Part shown: one piece after another, positions 9,321 through 16,767 of the stretch | Layout of the letters: every line of letters begins with the position of its first letter | Position numbering within the stretch: position 1 is the first letter of the stretch | DNA from: Bog-756 sp049521915 | GTDB taxonomy: Bacteria > Actinomycetota > Acidimicrobiia > Acidimicrobiales > RAAP-2 | Assembly: GCA_049521915.1 (NCBI GenBank) | Contig: JBEKOI010000019.1 | Span: 1-23,171, forward strand | DNA length: 23,171 bases | Reading direction: 5' to 3' | Program-made: the position numbers and the translations under genes | Notes under the pieces: model-generated | Told to the model about the DNA's origin: nothing | Databases searched by the model: none | The model's input: only the letters and a program-made list of their open reading frames with translations

Positions 9321-11528
9321 GTGCGCCCCCGTCCATCTCGAGATCCCACGCCGAACCCGGTGAACATCGGGGTACTGGCATCGGGCACGGGCAGCATCCT
9401 CGAGGCCATCGTGGCCGCTGATCTCCCGGTCCGGGTGGTGATCGCCGACCGGCCGTGCCCGGCCCTCGAGGTGGCGGTCGCAGCTTCGGTGCCCGAGGTC
9501 CTCGTCGACCGGTCCGGGTTCGGCGGTTTCGGCCCCGCCTTCGAGCGTGACGCCTATACGGAGGCGATCACCGATGCGCTGGTCGTCCACGGCATCGACG
9601 TGGTGGTGATGGCCGGATTCGGGACCGTGCTCGGCCAGGCCATCCACACCGCCTTCCCCGGCCGCATCCTGAACACCCACCCCGCGTTGCTGCCCGCCTT
9701 CCCGGGCTGGCACTCGGTGGCCGACGCGCTGGCTGCCGGGGTGGACGAGACCGGGACCACGGTCCACATAGCCACGCTGGAGATGGACGCGGGCCCGGTA
9801 CTGGCCCAGGCCTCGGTGCCGGTGCTGCCCGACGACACCGAGGCGACGCTGCACGAGCGCATCAAGGCGGTCGAACGCACGCTCTACCCCGACACCATCC
9901 GCCGGTTCATCGACGGGTTGGCGGCGACGGCGAAGGATGGGTCAGGATCACCGAACGGAGGTTGCACCATGAGGGCACTGCTGTCCGTCTACGACAAGAC
10001 CGGGTTGGTCGAGCTGGCCGCGGGTCTCTCGGAGCTGGGCTGGGAACTGATATCGAGCGGCGGCACGTCGGCCGCCCTCTCCCAGGCCGGTATCGCCCAT
10101 ACCGAGGTGTCGGAGGTCACCGGTGCCCCCGAGATGCTCGGCGGCCGGGTCAAGACCCTCCACCCGACGATCCACGGGGGCATCCTGGCCGACCGCTCGG
10201 TGCCCGAGCATCTCGCCGAGGTCGAGCGGTACGGCATCGACCTCATCGACCTGGTCGTCTGCAATCTCTATCCGTTCCCGTCGGACCCGTCGGTGGAGCT
10301 CATCGACGTCGGCGGGCCGACCATGGTTCGGGCCGCGGCGAAGAACCACGATCACGTCGGGATCGTGGTCTCCCCCGGCGACTACCCCGGGATCCTGGCC
10401 GAGCTCCGGGAGCACGGGTCGCTCTCCGACTCCACGCGGCGACGGCTGGCCCGGGACGCCTTCGCCCACACGGCCGGATACGACGCCGCCATCGTCGAGT
10501 GGCTCGACGAGCGCCAACCCCCGCTGTCCACCGGGTCGGACGGCGACGCGTTCACCACCGCCGCTCTGCTGCCGCCCAGCCTCCACCTCACACTGGAGCG
10601 GGCCGCCTCGATGCGCTACGGCGAGAACCCCCACCAGCACGGGGCCCGTTACCGGATCGCCGGCCAGCACTCGTGGTGGGACGAGATGGTCCAGCACGGT
10701 GGGAAGGAGCTCTCGTACCTCAACGTCTTCGACACCGACGCGGCGTGGCGGCTGGTCCACGAGCTCGTCGCCGACCGGGGCACCGACCAGGCCGTCGCCA
10801 TCATCAAGCACGCCAACCCGTGCGGCGCGGCCCTCCACGCCGATCTGGCCGTCGCTTACCAGCGGGCCCTCGACTGCGATCCCCAGTCGGCGTTCGGCGG
10901 GATCGTGGCCATCGGCGGGACGGTGACCAACGCGGTGGCCGACGCCATCTCGGCCGGGCCCATGGCCGACGTGATCATCGCCCCGTCCTACGAGGAGGAG
11001 GCGCTGAGCCGGCTGGCTGCGAAGCGCAAGGCCACCCGGCTGCTGTCCGCACCGTCCCCGGAACCGGTGGTGCGCCAGATCCGCAGCCTCGGGGCCAGCG
11101 TGTTGGTGCAGGATGCCGACCGGTTCGTGGTCGAGCCCTCCTCCTGGGAGGTGGCGACCAAGGCCCGGCCCACCGAGGCCCAGTGGCGGGACCTGGCTCT
11201 GGCCTGGAAGGTCTGTGCCCGCACCACCTCCAACGCCATCGCCGTGATCACCGACGGCCAGGCCGTCGGGGTCGGCGCCGGCCAGCAGTCACGGGTCGTG
11301 GCCGCCGAGATCGCGGTGGCCAAGGCCGGGTCCCGGGCCGGGGGCGGGGCCGCGGCCAGTGACGCCTACTTCCCCTTCCCCGACGGCCTGTTGGTTCTGG
11401 CCGATGCCGGCGTGGCCGCCGTGGTCCAGCCCGGGGGCTCCATCCGGGACGCAGAGGTGATCGCCGCGGCCGACGAGGCCGGGGTGGCCATGGTCATGGC
11501 CGGCGGCGAACGGCATTTCCGACACTGA
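9321..11528 (+). CDS. purNH: PurN-PurH in one frame: GAR formyltransferase fused to AICAR formyltransferase/IMP cyclohydrolase
   Basis: One uninterrupted 735-codon frame holds two purine enzymes. Residues ~14-205 are PurN (phosphoribosylglycinamide formyltransferase): VLASGTGSILEAI, the catalytic NTHPALLPAFPG and TVHIATLEMDAGPVL with the conserved Asp. Residues 217-735 are a full-length PurH: the IMP cyclohydrolase domain (SVYDKTGLVELA, LISSGGTS, GRVKTLHPTIHGG) and the AICAR transformylase domain (YGENPHQ, IKHANPCG with catalytic Lys-His, DPQSAFGG, the RHFRH end). Both use 10-formyl-tetrahydrofolate. A short Gly/Ser/Asn linker joins them, with no stop. The ATG of residue 217 (nt 9969) has its own GGAGG, so free PurH may also be made. 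GTG 9321 is chosen for its -10 box; GTG 9360 is the alternative. folD follows 69 nt later. Confidence 0.92.
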   Translation: MRPRPSRDPTPNPVNIGVLASGTGSILEAIVAADLPVRVVIADRPCPALEVAVAASVPEVLVDRSGFGGFGPAFERDAYTEAITDALVVHGIDVVVMAGFGTVLGQAIHTAFPGRILNTHPALLPAFPGWHSVADALAAGVDETGTTVHIATLEMDAGPVLAQASVPVLPDDTEATLHERIKAVERTLYPDTIRRFIDGLAATAKDGSGSPNGGCTMRALLSVYDKTGLVELAAGLSELGWELISSGGTSAALSQAGIAHTEVSEVTGAPEMLGGRVKTLHPTIHGGILADRSVPEHLAEVERYGIDLIDLVVCNLYPFPSDPSVELIDVGGPTMVRAAAKNHDHVGIVVSPGDYPGILAELREHGSLSDSTRRRLARDAFAHTAGYDAAIVEWLDERQPPLSTGSDGDAFTTAALLPPSLHLTLERAASMRYGENPHQHGARYRIAGQHSWWDEMVQHGGKELSYLNVFDTDAAWRLVHELVADRGTDQAVAIIKHANPCGAALHADLAVAYQRALDCDPQSAFGGIVAIGGTVTNAVADAISAGPMADVIIAPSYEEEALSRLAAKRKATRLLSAPSPEPVVRQIRSLGASVLVQDADRFVVEPSSWEVATKARPTEAQWRDLALAWKVCARTTSNAIAVITDGQAVGVGAGQQSRVVAAEIAVAKAGSRAGGGAAASDAYFPFPDGLLVLADAGVAAVVQPGGSIRDAEVIAAADEAGVAMVMAGGERHFRH
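9957..9968 (+). promoter_or_regulatory. Internal ribosome binding site for PurH
   Basis: GGAGG at 9957-9961 lies 7 nt before the in-frame ATG at 9969, where the PurH family normally starts. It is ideally spaced, so PurH is probably also translated alone even though the PurN frame runs into it without a stop. Confidence 0.7.
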
Positions 11529-11597
11529 AGGGCGGGAACCGGTGAGGAGCGACGAGATGATGGGGTGGGTGCGGACGCCGGGCGCAGGGGTCCGGCG

Positions 11598-12452
11598 GTG
11601 ACCGCGACCCTGCTCGACGGCGAGCTGCTGGCCTCGAAGATCAGGGCCGAGGTGACCGACCGGGTGGCCCGCCTGCGCAGTGCCGGTGTGGTGGTCGGGC
11701 TCGGGACCATCCTGGTCGGGGACGACGGACCCAGCGCACGCTATGTGGCCATGAAGCACGAGGACTGCGCCGAGGTCGGCATCCTCTCCGCTCACGAGCA
11801 CCTTCCGGCCGACGTTTCCCAGGCCGAGCTCGAGGCGGTGGTGGCCCGGTTCAACGCCGACCCGGCCATCCACGCCTACCTGGTCCAGCTCCCGCTGCCC
11901 GCCGGCCTGGACGAGGAACGGGTGCTGCTGGCGGTGGATCCCGACAAGGACGTCGACGGTCTCCACCCCGTGAACCTCGGCCGTCTGGTCATGGGGGCCA
12001 ACGGGCCGCTCCCATGCACGCCGGCCGGCATCGTGGAGCTGCTCCATGCCAACGACGTCCCCGTGGAGGGGAAGCACGCAGTGGTGATCGGGCGGGGACT
12101 CACCATCGGGCGGCCGCTGGCCCTCCTCCTGGCCATGAAGCGTCCGGGGTGCAACGCGGCCGTGACCGTGGTCCACACCGGTGTCGAGGACATGGCCGGC
12201 CTGATCCGCCAGGGGGACGTGGTGGTGGCTGCGGCCGGGCGGGCCGGACTGGTGACACCCGACATGGTCAAGCCCGGTGCCGCAGTGGTCGGGGCGGGCA
12301 CCTCGTGGGAGGGGAGGAAGCTGCTGTCCGATGTCGATGCGGCCGTGGCCGACGTCGCCGGGTGGATCACCCCGCGCCTCGGCGGGGTCGGGCCCATGAC
12401 CAGGGCCATGCTCCTGCGCAACGCGGTGCGGGCCGCGGAGCGTGCCTCGTGA
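11598..12452 (+). CDS. folD: Bifunctional methylenetetrahydrofolate dehydrogenase / methenyltetrahydrofolate cyclohydrolase
   Basis: Converts 5,10-methylene-THF to 5,10-methenyl-THF (NADP-linked) and then to 10-formyl-THF, the formyl donor for both activities of the gene upstream. The 284-residue product shows TILVGDDGPSARYVAMK with catalytic Lys53, VQLPLPAGL, DKDVDGLHPVNLG, PCTPAGIVELL, the Rossmann motif VVIGRGLTIGRP and the C-terminal GGVGPMTRAML. GTG at 11598 is chosen: AGGGG lies 7 nt upstream and the family begins at about this point. GTG 11565 would add 11 residues without family support. The stop overlaps the next gene by four bases (GTGA), so the two are coupled. Confidence 0.95.
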   Translation: MTATLLDGELLASKIRAEVTDRVARLRSAGVVVGLGTILVGDDGPSARYVAMKHEDCAEVGILSAHEHLPADVSQAELEAVVARFNADPAIHAYLVQLPLPAGLDEERVLLAVDPDKDVDGLHPVNLGRLVMGANGPLPCTPAGIVELLHANDVPVEGKHAVVIGRGLTIGRPLALLLAMKRPGCNAAVTVVHTGVEDMAGLIRQGDVVVAAAGRAGLVTPDMVKPGAAVVGAGTSWEGRKLLSDVDAAVADVAGWITPRLGGVGPMTRAMLLRNAVRAAERAS

Positions 12453-13294
12453 GCACATCGCCCGCCTCCGGGGCCCGGTCGCAGGCGCTCGCCGTCGTGA
12501 GCGTGGTCGTGAGCACCGTCGTGAGCGCAGTCGTGATCGCCGCCGTCGTGGTCCTCTCCTCGGTGGCGTTGGCCGCCCCTGCGGGGGCCACCGCCGTGTC
12601 CCAACCGGGTCCGACGACGACGGCGACCACCCTGGCGCCGACGACCACGACAGCGCCGCCGGTCACCACCACCACCGAGCCGGCCACCACGACGACCGTG
12701 CCCCCGACGACGACGTCCTCGACCCGTCCGGCGCACACCAGCACCACGACGGTGCCGACGACCACCACCACCTCGCCAGGGTCGAAGTCCACGTCGAGCA
12801 AGACCCCGTGGGGCCTCATCGTTCTCGTCGTGGTGCTGGTGGTCGCCATCGCCCTCGTCGTCGTCCTGCTCCGGTCGCGGAAGAAGAGGAGCGTCGAGGC
12901 CGGGTGGCACCGCGTCGTGGTTCCGGCCCTCAGCGATGCCCAGCTGGCTCGCGATGCGGTCCTCTCGGACAACGCCATGTCCAGCGACCCCGGGCTCCGG
13001 GGTGCCGTGGAGGTCCAGGTGGACAGAGCCGCCACCGCCCTCGAGCGTGTGGCCCGGTCGGCACCGGATCCCGATGCCTCGGCCCTGGCCACCGAGGCCG
13101 CCACCGCCCTGCGTGGATTGGCCTTCGCCGTCGAAGCCGATCGACTGCTCCGCCAGGGGGCGTCCGCTCCGACCGGGGTCCAGCTGGCCCAGGCCGACGA
13201 GGCCCGCCGCTCCCGCTACTCGGAGTTGAGCGGGGCGCTGGCCAGCCTGTCCACCCGCATCGGCTCCCCTCCCCACTCGCGCCGCGCCCGTTGA
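12449..13294 (+). CDS. Thr-rich bitopic membrane protein of unknown function
   Basis: I do not recognise this 281-residue protein. A very hydrophobic N-terminal segment (about 13-42) ends in LAAPAGA, like a signal peptide or anchor. Residues ~52-119 are Thr/Pro/Ser-rich and likely extended outside the membrane. A second membrane helix (~121-141) is followed by the basic stop-transfer stretch RSRKKRS, which puts the C-terminal ~130 residues in the cytoplasm. That part is Ala/Arg/Asp/Glu-rich and probably helical, with no motif I can name. The GTG overlaps the folD stop (GTGA), so it is translated with the folate genes, yet nothing in it suggests folate chemistry. The first hydrophobic segment is encoded by a 12-bp tandem repeat. 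A gap of 99 nt separates it from metF. Confidence 0.8.
   Translation: MSTSPASGARSQALAVVSVVVSTVVSAVVIAAVVVLSSVALAAPAGATAVSQPGPTTTATTLAPTTTTAPPVTTTTEPATTTTVPPTTTSSTRPAHTSTTTVPTTTTTSPGSKSTSSKTPWGLIVLVVVLVVAIALVVVLLRSRKKRSVEAGWHRVVVPALSDAQLARDAVLSDNAMSSDPGLRGAVEVQVDRAATALERVARSAPDPDASALATEAATALRGLAFAVEADRLLRQGASAPTGVQLAQADEARRSRYSELSGALASLSTRIGSPPHSRRAR
12494..12541. repeat. 12-bp tandem repeat encoding the first hydrophobic segment
   Basis: Four 12-bp units (12494, 12506, 12518, 12530), each beginning gtcgtgagc or gtcgtgatc and followed by a variable codon. They encode V-V-S-x style tetrapeptides of the N-terminal membrane segment. Confidence 0.8.
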
Positions 13295-13378
13295 CGGTCA
13301 GCCCCCCGAGGCCGCCGGCCAGGCGGTGATCGGGCAGGTCTTGCCCGCCTGACCTCGGTCTGGACCGGCAACCGCCGG

Positions 13379-13384
13379 TAGGCT
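13379..13384 (+). promoter_or_regulatory. Putative -10 box TAGGCT of metF
   Basis: TAGGCT ends 9 nt before the metF ATG, so the leader would be two or three bases at most. The eight bases GGTAGGCT recur exactly upstream of icd. No -35 consensus and no Shine-Dalgarno. Confidence 0.55.
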
Positions 13385-13393
13385 GGTCTGGCT

Positions 13394-14257
13394 ATGACCC
13401 GGATCTCCGATCTGTTGGCCAAGGGGCGGACCTACTCGTTCGAGTTCTTCCCGCCCAAGACCGACGCCGAACAGGTCACGCTGGTGAAGACGCTCCGTGA
13501 TCTCGAGCCGCTCGGGCCCTCGTTCGTCTCGGTCACCTACCGCGGTGGCGCCGAGTCGCGTAAGCGGACCTTCGACCTGGTCACCGGGATGCTGCGCACC
13601 ACCACGCTGGTTCCGATGGCGCACCTGATCTGCGTGGCCCATAGCCGGTTGGAGCTGGCCGAGATCCTCGTGGCCTACCGGACGGCCGGGGTGGAGAACC
13701 TCATGGCCCTCGGCGGCGACCCACCCGTCGAACCCGGTGAGGGGGCCGGTGAGCTCAGCCACGCCTCCGAACTGGTGGAGCTGGCTTCGGCCATCGGGGG
13801 GTTCTCGATCGGGGTGGCGGCCCAGCCCAACTGCCATCCGCTCTCGCCCGATCCGGCCAGTGACCGCGACCACCTGGCCGCCAAGCTGTCCCGGGCCGAT
13901 TTCGCCGTCACCCAGTTCTTCTTCGAGGCGTCCGACTACACCGGCCTGGTGGCCGATCTGAACGACCGGGGCGTGGACAAGCCGGTCCTCCCCGGGATCA
14001 TGCCGGTCACCAGCCTCACCTCGGTGCCCCGGATGGCCGTCATGGGTGCGGCCGTCCCGGGCTGGATGGTGGAACGACTGGAACGGGCGGACCGGAGTGG
14101 CGGAGCCGACGGTGTGCGCCACGAGGGAGTGGAGATCGCCACCGAGCTGTGCGAGCAGCTGCTGACCGCAGGGGTTCCCGGGCTGCACTTCTACACCCTC
14201 AACCGGTCCAGCGCGACCCGTGAGATCTACGCCGCCCTGGGTCTCGCCGCCCTCTGA
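13394..14257 (+). CDS. metF: 5,10-Methylenetetrahydrofolate reductase
   Basis: FAD-dependent TIM-barrel enzyme that reduces 5,10-methylene-THF to 5-methyl-THF for methionine synthesis. The 287-residue product has FEFFPPK with the catalytic Glu17, LMALGGDPP, the FAD/folate segment TQFFFEASDY, LPGIMPV and the C-terminal GLHFYTLNRSSATREI. ATG at 13394 is right at the family start. It seems to have its own leaderless promoter rather than belonging to the folD operon, although it draws on the same folate pool. Length is normal for the family. Confidence 0.96.
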   Translation: MTRISDLLAKGRTYSFEFFPPKTDAEQVTLVKTLRDLEPLGPSFVSVTYRGGAESRKRTFDLVTGMLRTTTLVPMAHLICVAHSRLELAEILVAYRTAGVENLMALGGDPPVEPGEGAGELSHASELVELASAIGGFSIGVAAQPNCHPLSPDPASDRDHLAAKLSRADFAVTQFFFEASDYTGLVADLNDRGVDKPVLPGIMPVTSLTSVPRMAVMGAAVPGWMVERLERADRSGGADGVRHEGVEIATELCEQLLTAGVPGLHFYTLNRSSATREIYAALGLAAL

Positions 14258-14258
14258 T

Positions 14259-14330
14259 CGGCACACACCGGCACACACCCGGCACACACCGGCACTGGCA
14301 CCCGGCCTGCACCGGCACACACCCGGCCTG
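14259..14330. repeat. Short CA-rich tandem repeats between metF and icd
   Basis: The unit cggcacacac occurs at 14259-14268, 14269-14278 and 14280-14289, then in degenerate form, and again near 14313, interspersed with cccggcctg. The array begins two bases after the metF stop and fills over half of the 127-nt gap before icd. I see no stem-loop with a T-tract. Confidence 0.8.
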
Positions 14331-14372
14331 GTCATCGAGGGCCCGGTTGGCGAAGGTGGGGAGGGGTGCCGG

Positions 14373-14378
14373 TAGGCT
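14373..14378 (+). promoter_or_regulatory. Putative -10 box TAGGCT, leaderless icd start
   Basis: TAGGCT ends exactly 6 nt before the icd ATG, putting +1 on the A of the start codon. It shares GGTAGGCT with the metF promoter. Confidence 0.6.
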
Positions 14379-14384
14379 GCCGCC

Positions 14385-15581
14385 ATGCCCGATCTCATCA
14401 CGCAGGGGCCCGACGGCGCGCTCCACGTCTCCGACCAGCCGATCATCCCGTTCATCGAGGGCGACGGCACCGGCGTGGACATCTGGCCGGCGGCCAAGCT
14501 GGTCCTCGACGCCGCCGCGGCCAAATACGGCAGGTCGGTGGCCTGGAAGGAAGTGCTGGCCGGGCAGAAGGCGTACGACGAGACCGGCGACTGGCTGCCC
14601 GAGGAGACGGTCGAGACCTTCCGCACCCACCTCATCGGGATCAAGGGTCCCCTGACCACACCGGTGGGCGGAGGGATCCGGTCGCTCAACGTGGCCCTCC
14701 GCCAGATCCTCGACCTCTATGTCTGTCTCCGTCCGGTGCGGTGGTTCACCGGCGTGCCCTCACCCGTGCTCCACCCCGAGCTGGTCGACATGGTCATCTT
14801 CCGCGAGAACACCGAGGACATCTACGCCGGCCTCGAGGCCGAGGCCTATACCCCGGAGGCGGCCAAACTGTCGGCCTTCTTGCGCGACGAGATGGGGTGG
14901 GAGGTCCGCGAAGGCTCCGGAATCGGGATAAAGCCGATCTCGGAGTTCGCGTCCAAGCGGCTCATCCGGGCCGCCATCAAGTACGCCCTCTCCCATGACC
15001 GGTCCAGTGTGAACATCGTCCACAAGGGGAACATCCAGAAGTTCACCGAGGGTGCCTTCCGCAACTGGGGCTACGAACTGGTGCGGGAGGAGTTCGCCGA
15101 CGTGGCCGTCGGGTGGGACGACTGCGACGGCAAGCCCGGCGACAAGCTCCTGGTCAAGGACAGCATCGCCGACATCACCCTCCAACAGGTGCTCACCCGC
15201 CCGGCGGAGTTCGACGTCATGGCCACCACCAATCTCAACGGCGACTACCTCTCGGATGCACTGGCCGCCCAGGTCGGTGGGATCGGCATCGCGCCCGGTG
15301 GCAACATCAACTACGTCACCGGTCACGGCATCTTCGAGGCCACCCACGGCACGGCGCCCAAGTACGCGGGGCTGGACAAGGTCAACCCCGGCTCCGTGAT
15401 CCTGTCCGGCGTGATGATGTACGAGCACCTCGGTTGGGCGGAGGCAGCCGCCGACATCGTGGCCGCCCTCGAGGCGACCATCGCCGACAAGGTGGTCACC
15501 TACGATTTCGCCCGGCTCATGGACGGCGCCACCGAGGTCAAGTGCTCGGAGTTCGCCGCCGCCATCGTCGACCGGCTGTAG
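14385..15581 (+). CDS. icd: NADP-dependent isocitrate dehydrogenase
   Basis: Oxidative decarboxylation of isocitrate to 2-oxoglutarate. The 398-residue homodimeric type resembles the E. coli enzyme along its length. Isocitrate-binding residues are in GGGIRSLNVALRQ (Ser100, Asn102, Arg106) and RPVRW (Arg116); Ser100 equals the E. coli Ser113 phosphorylation site. NADP-type determinants are kept: Lys-Tyr in HGTAPKYAG, Val in DKVNPGS, and Tyr and Arg in YDFARLM. Compared with E. coli it is slightly shorter. No isocitrate dehydrogenase kinase/phosphatase is in the window, so phosphoregulation is not implied. The ATG is placed by the promoter box and the family start. mdh follows after 85 nt with a separate promoter. 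Confidence 0.96.
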   Translation: MPDLITQGPDGALHVSDQPIIPFIEGDGTGVDIWPAAKLVLDAAAAKYGRSVAWKEVLAGQKAYDETGDWLPEETVETFRTHLIGIKGPLTTPVGGGIRSLNVALRQILDLYVCLRPVRWFTGVPSPVLHPELVDMVIFRENTEDIYAGLEAEAYTPEAAKLSAFLRDEMGWEVREGSGIGIKPISEFASKRLIRAAIKYALSHDRSSVNIVHKGNIQKFTEGAFRNWGYELVREEFADVAVGWDDCDGKPGDKLLVKDSIADITLQQVLTRPAEFDVMATTNLNGDYLSDALAAQVGGIGIAPGGNINYVTGHGIFEATHGTAPKYAGLDKVNPGSVILSGVMMYEHLGWAEAAADIVAALEATIADKVVTYDFARLMDGATEVKCSEFAAAIVDRL

Positions 15582-15653
15582 ACCTCCGGCACGGCCGGGC
15601 GGGCGCGCCCGGTACCGGATCGCCCCGGTTCGACCGCATCGGACGATTCCCAT

Positions 15654-15659
15654 TAGCCT
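15654..15659 (+). promoter_or_regulatory. Putative -10 box TAGCCT, leaderless mdh start
   Basis: TAGCCT ends 7 nt before the mdh ATG at 15667. An out-of-frame ATG at 15662 lies between, which would fall upstream of +1. No -35 consensus. Confidence 0.5.
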
Positions 15660-15666
15660 CCATGCC

Positions 15667-16659
15667 ATGGCAGCCAAACCTCCGATCCATGTCACAGTCA
15701 CCGGGGCCGCGGGACAGATCGGCTACTCCCTCTTGTTCCGGATCGCTTCGGGCCAGATGCTCGGCCCCGACCAGCCGATGGTGCTTCGGCTCCTCGAGAT
15801 CGAGCCGGGCATGAAGGCGCTCGAGGGTGTGGTCATGGAGATCGATGACTGCGCCTTTCCCCTGGTCAGCGATATCGTCTGCACCACCGATCTCGACACC
15901 GCCTTCGACGGCACCTCGTTGGCGCTGCTGGTGGGCTCGATCCCCCGGAAGGCAGGGATGGAGCGGGGCGATCTGCTCACCGTCAACGGGGGGATCTTCG
16001 GTCCTCAGGGGCGGGCCATCGCGGCCAACGCCGCATCCGACGTGCGGGTGCTGGTGGTGGGCAATCCGTGCAACACCAACTGCCTCATCGCCCGCTCGAA
16101 CGCACCAGAGGTTCCCGACGACCGGTGGTTCGCCATGACCCGGCTGGACGAGAACCGGGCCAAGGCGCAGTTGGCCCGGAAGGCCGGCGTGCCCGTCGCC
16201 TCGGTTTCCAACGTGGCCATCTGGGGCAACCATTCCGCCACCCAGTTCCCCGACTATGCCAACGCCCTCATCGGCGGTGAGCCGGCGGCCAAGGTCATCG
16301 ACGACACCGAGTGGCTGCAGGGTGAATTCCTCACCACCGTGCAGAAGCGCGGCGCCGCCGTCATCGATGCCCGGGGTCTGTCGTCGGCCGCATCGGCGGC
16401 CAATGCCGCCATCGATTCCGTGGTCAGCATCCGCACCGCCACCTCCGGTGACGACTTCACCTCCCTCGCCGTCGCGTCCAAGGGTGAGTACGGCATTCCT
16501 GCCGGGCTCCAGTTCGGGTTCCCCGTCCGGTCGGACGGATCCGGCGGTTGGACCGTGGTCGAGGGACTGGACCACGATACGTTCGCCACCGAGCGGATTC
16601 GCATCACCACCGAGGAGCTCGAGGCCGAGCGGGCCGACGTCGCCGACCTGTTGCCCTGA
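15667..16659 (+). CDS. mdh: Malate dehydrogenase
   Basis: NAD-dependent interconversion of malate and oxaloacetate. The 330-residue product is of the cytosolic-type group common in Actinobacteria. Rossmann motif TGAAGQIG (12-19) is followed by LLEIEPGMKALEG, whose acidic residues at the end of beta-2 favour NAD over NADP. The substrate loop IPRKAGMERGDLL supplies arginines, and catalytic His189 lies in SNVAIWGNHSATQFPDY, with Asp161 and Arg164 in DENRA. Start ATG 15667 gives the usual short N-terminus before the Rossmann strand. It is convergent with the desaturase gene. Confidence 0.96.
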   Translation: MAAKPPIHVTVTGAAGQIGYSLLFRIASGQMLGPDQPMVLRLLEIEPGMKALEGVVMEIDDCAFPLVSDIVCTTDLDTAFDGTSLALLVGSIPRKAGMERGDLLTVNGGIFGPQGRAIAANAASDVRVLVVGNPCNTNCLIARSNAPEVPDDRWFAMTRLDENRAKAQLARKAGVPVASVSNVAIWGNHSATQFPDYANALIGGEPAAKVIDDTEWLQGEFLTTVQKRGAAVIDARGLSSAASAANAAIDSVVSIRTATSGDDFTSLAVASKGEYGIPAGLQFGFPVRSDGSGGWTVVEGLDHDTFATERIRITTEELEAERADVADLLP

Positions 16660-16680
16660 ACGGACCGGCCTGGCAGCCGA

Positions 16681-16747
16681 GCCGCCAGCCGCCAGCCGCC
16701 AGCCGCCAGCCGGCCGAGCCCCTGCCCGCTAGCCGCCAGCCGGCCGC
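16681..16747. repeat. 7-bp tandem repeat between convergent mdh and the desaturase
   Basis: Four perfect copies of gccgcca at 16681-16708 are followed by gccggcc; the block gccgccagccggcc appears again around 16732-16746. The array occupies most of the 108-nt gap between the two stops. The 7-bp unit does not keep a reading frame, so it is unlikely to be coding. Confidence 0.82.
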
Positions 16748-16767
16748 AGCCCGGCCCCGCAGAACCG

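Noticed and set aside
14259..14330. CA-rich repeats after metF as a CRISPR-like array
   Set aside because: Units are about 10 bp and contiguous with no unique spacers and no cas genes nearby.
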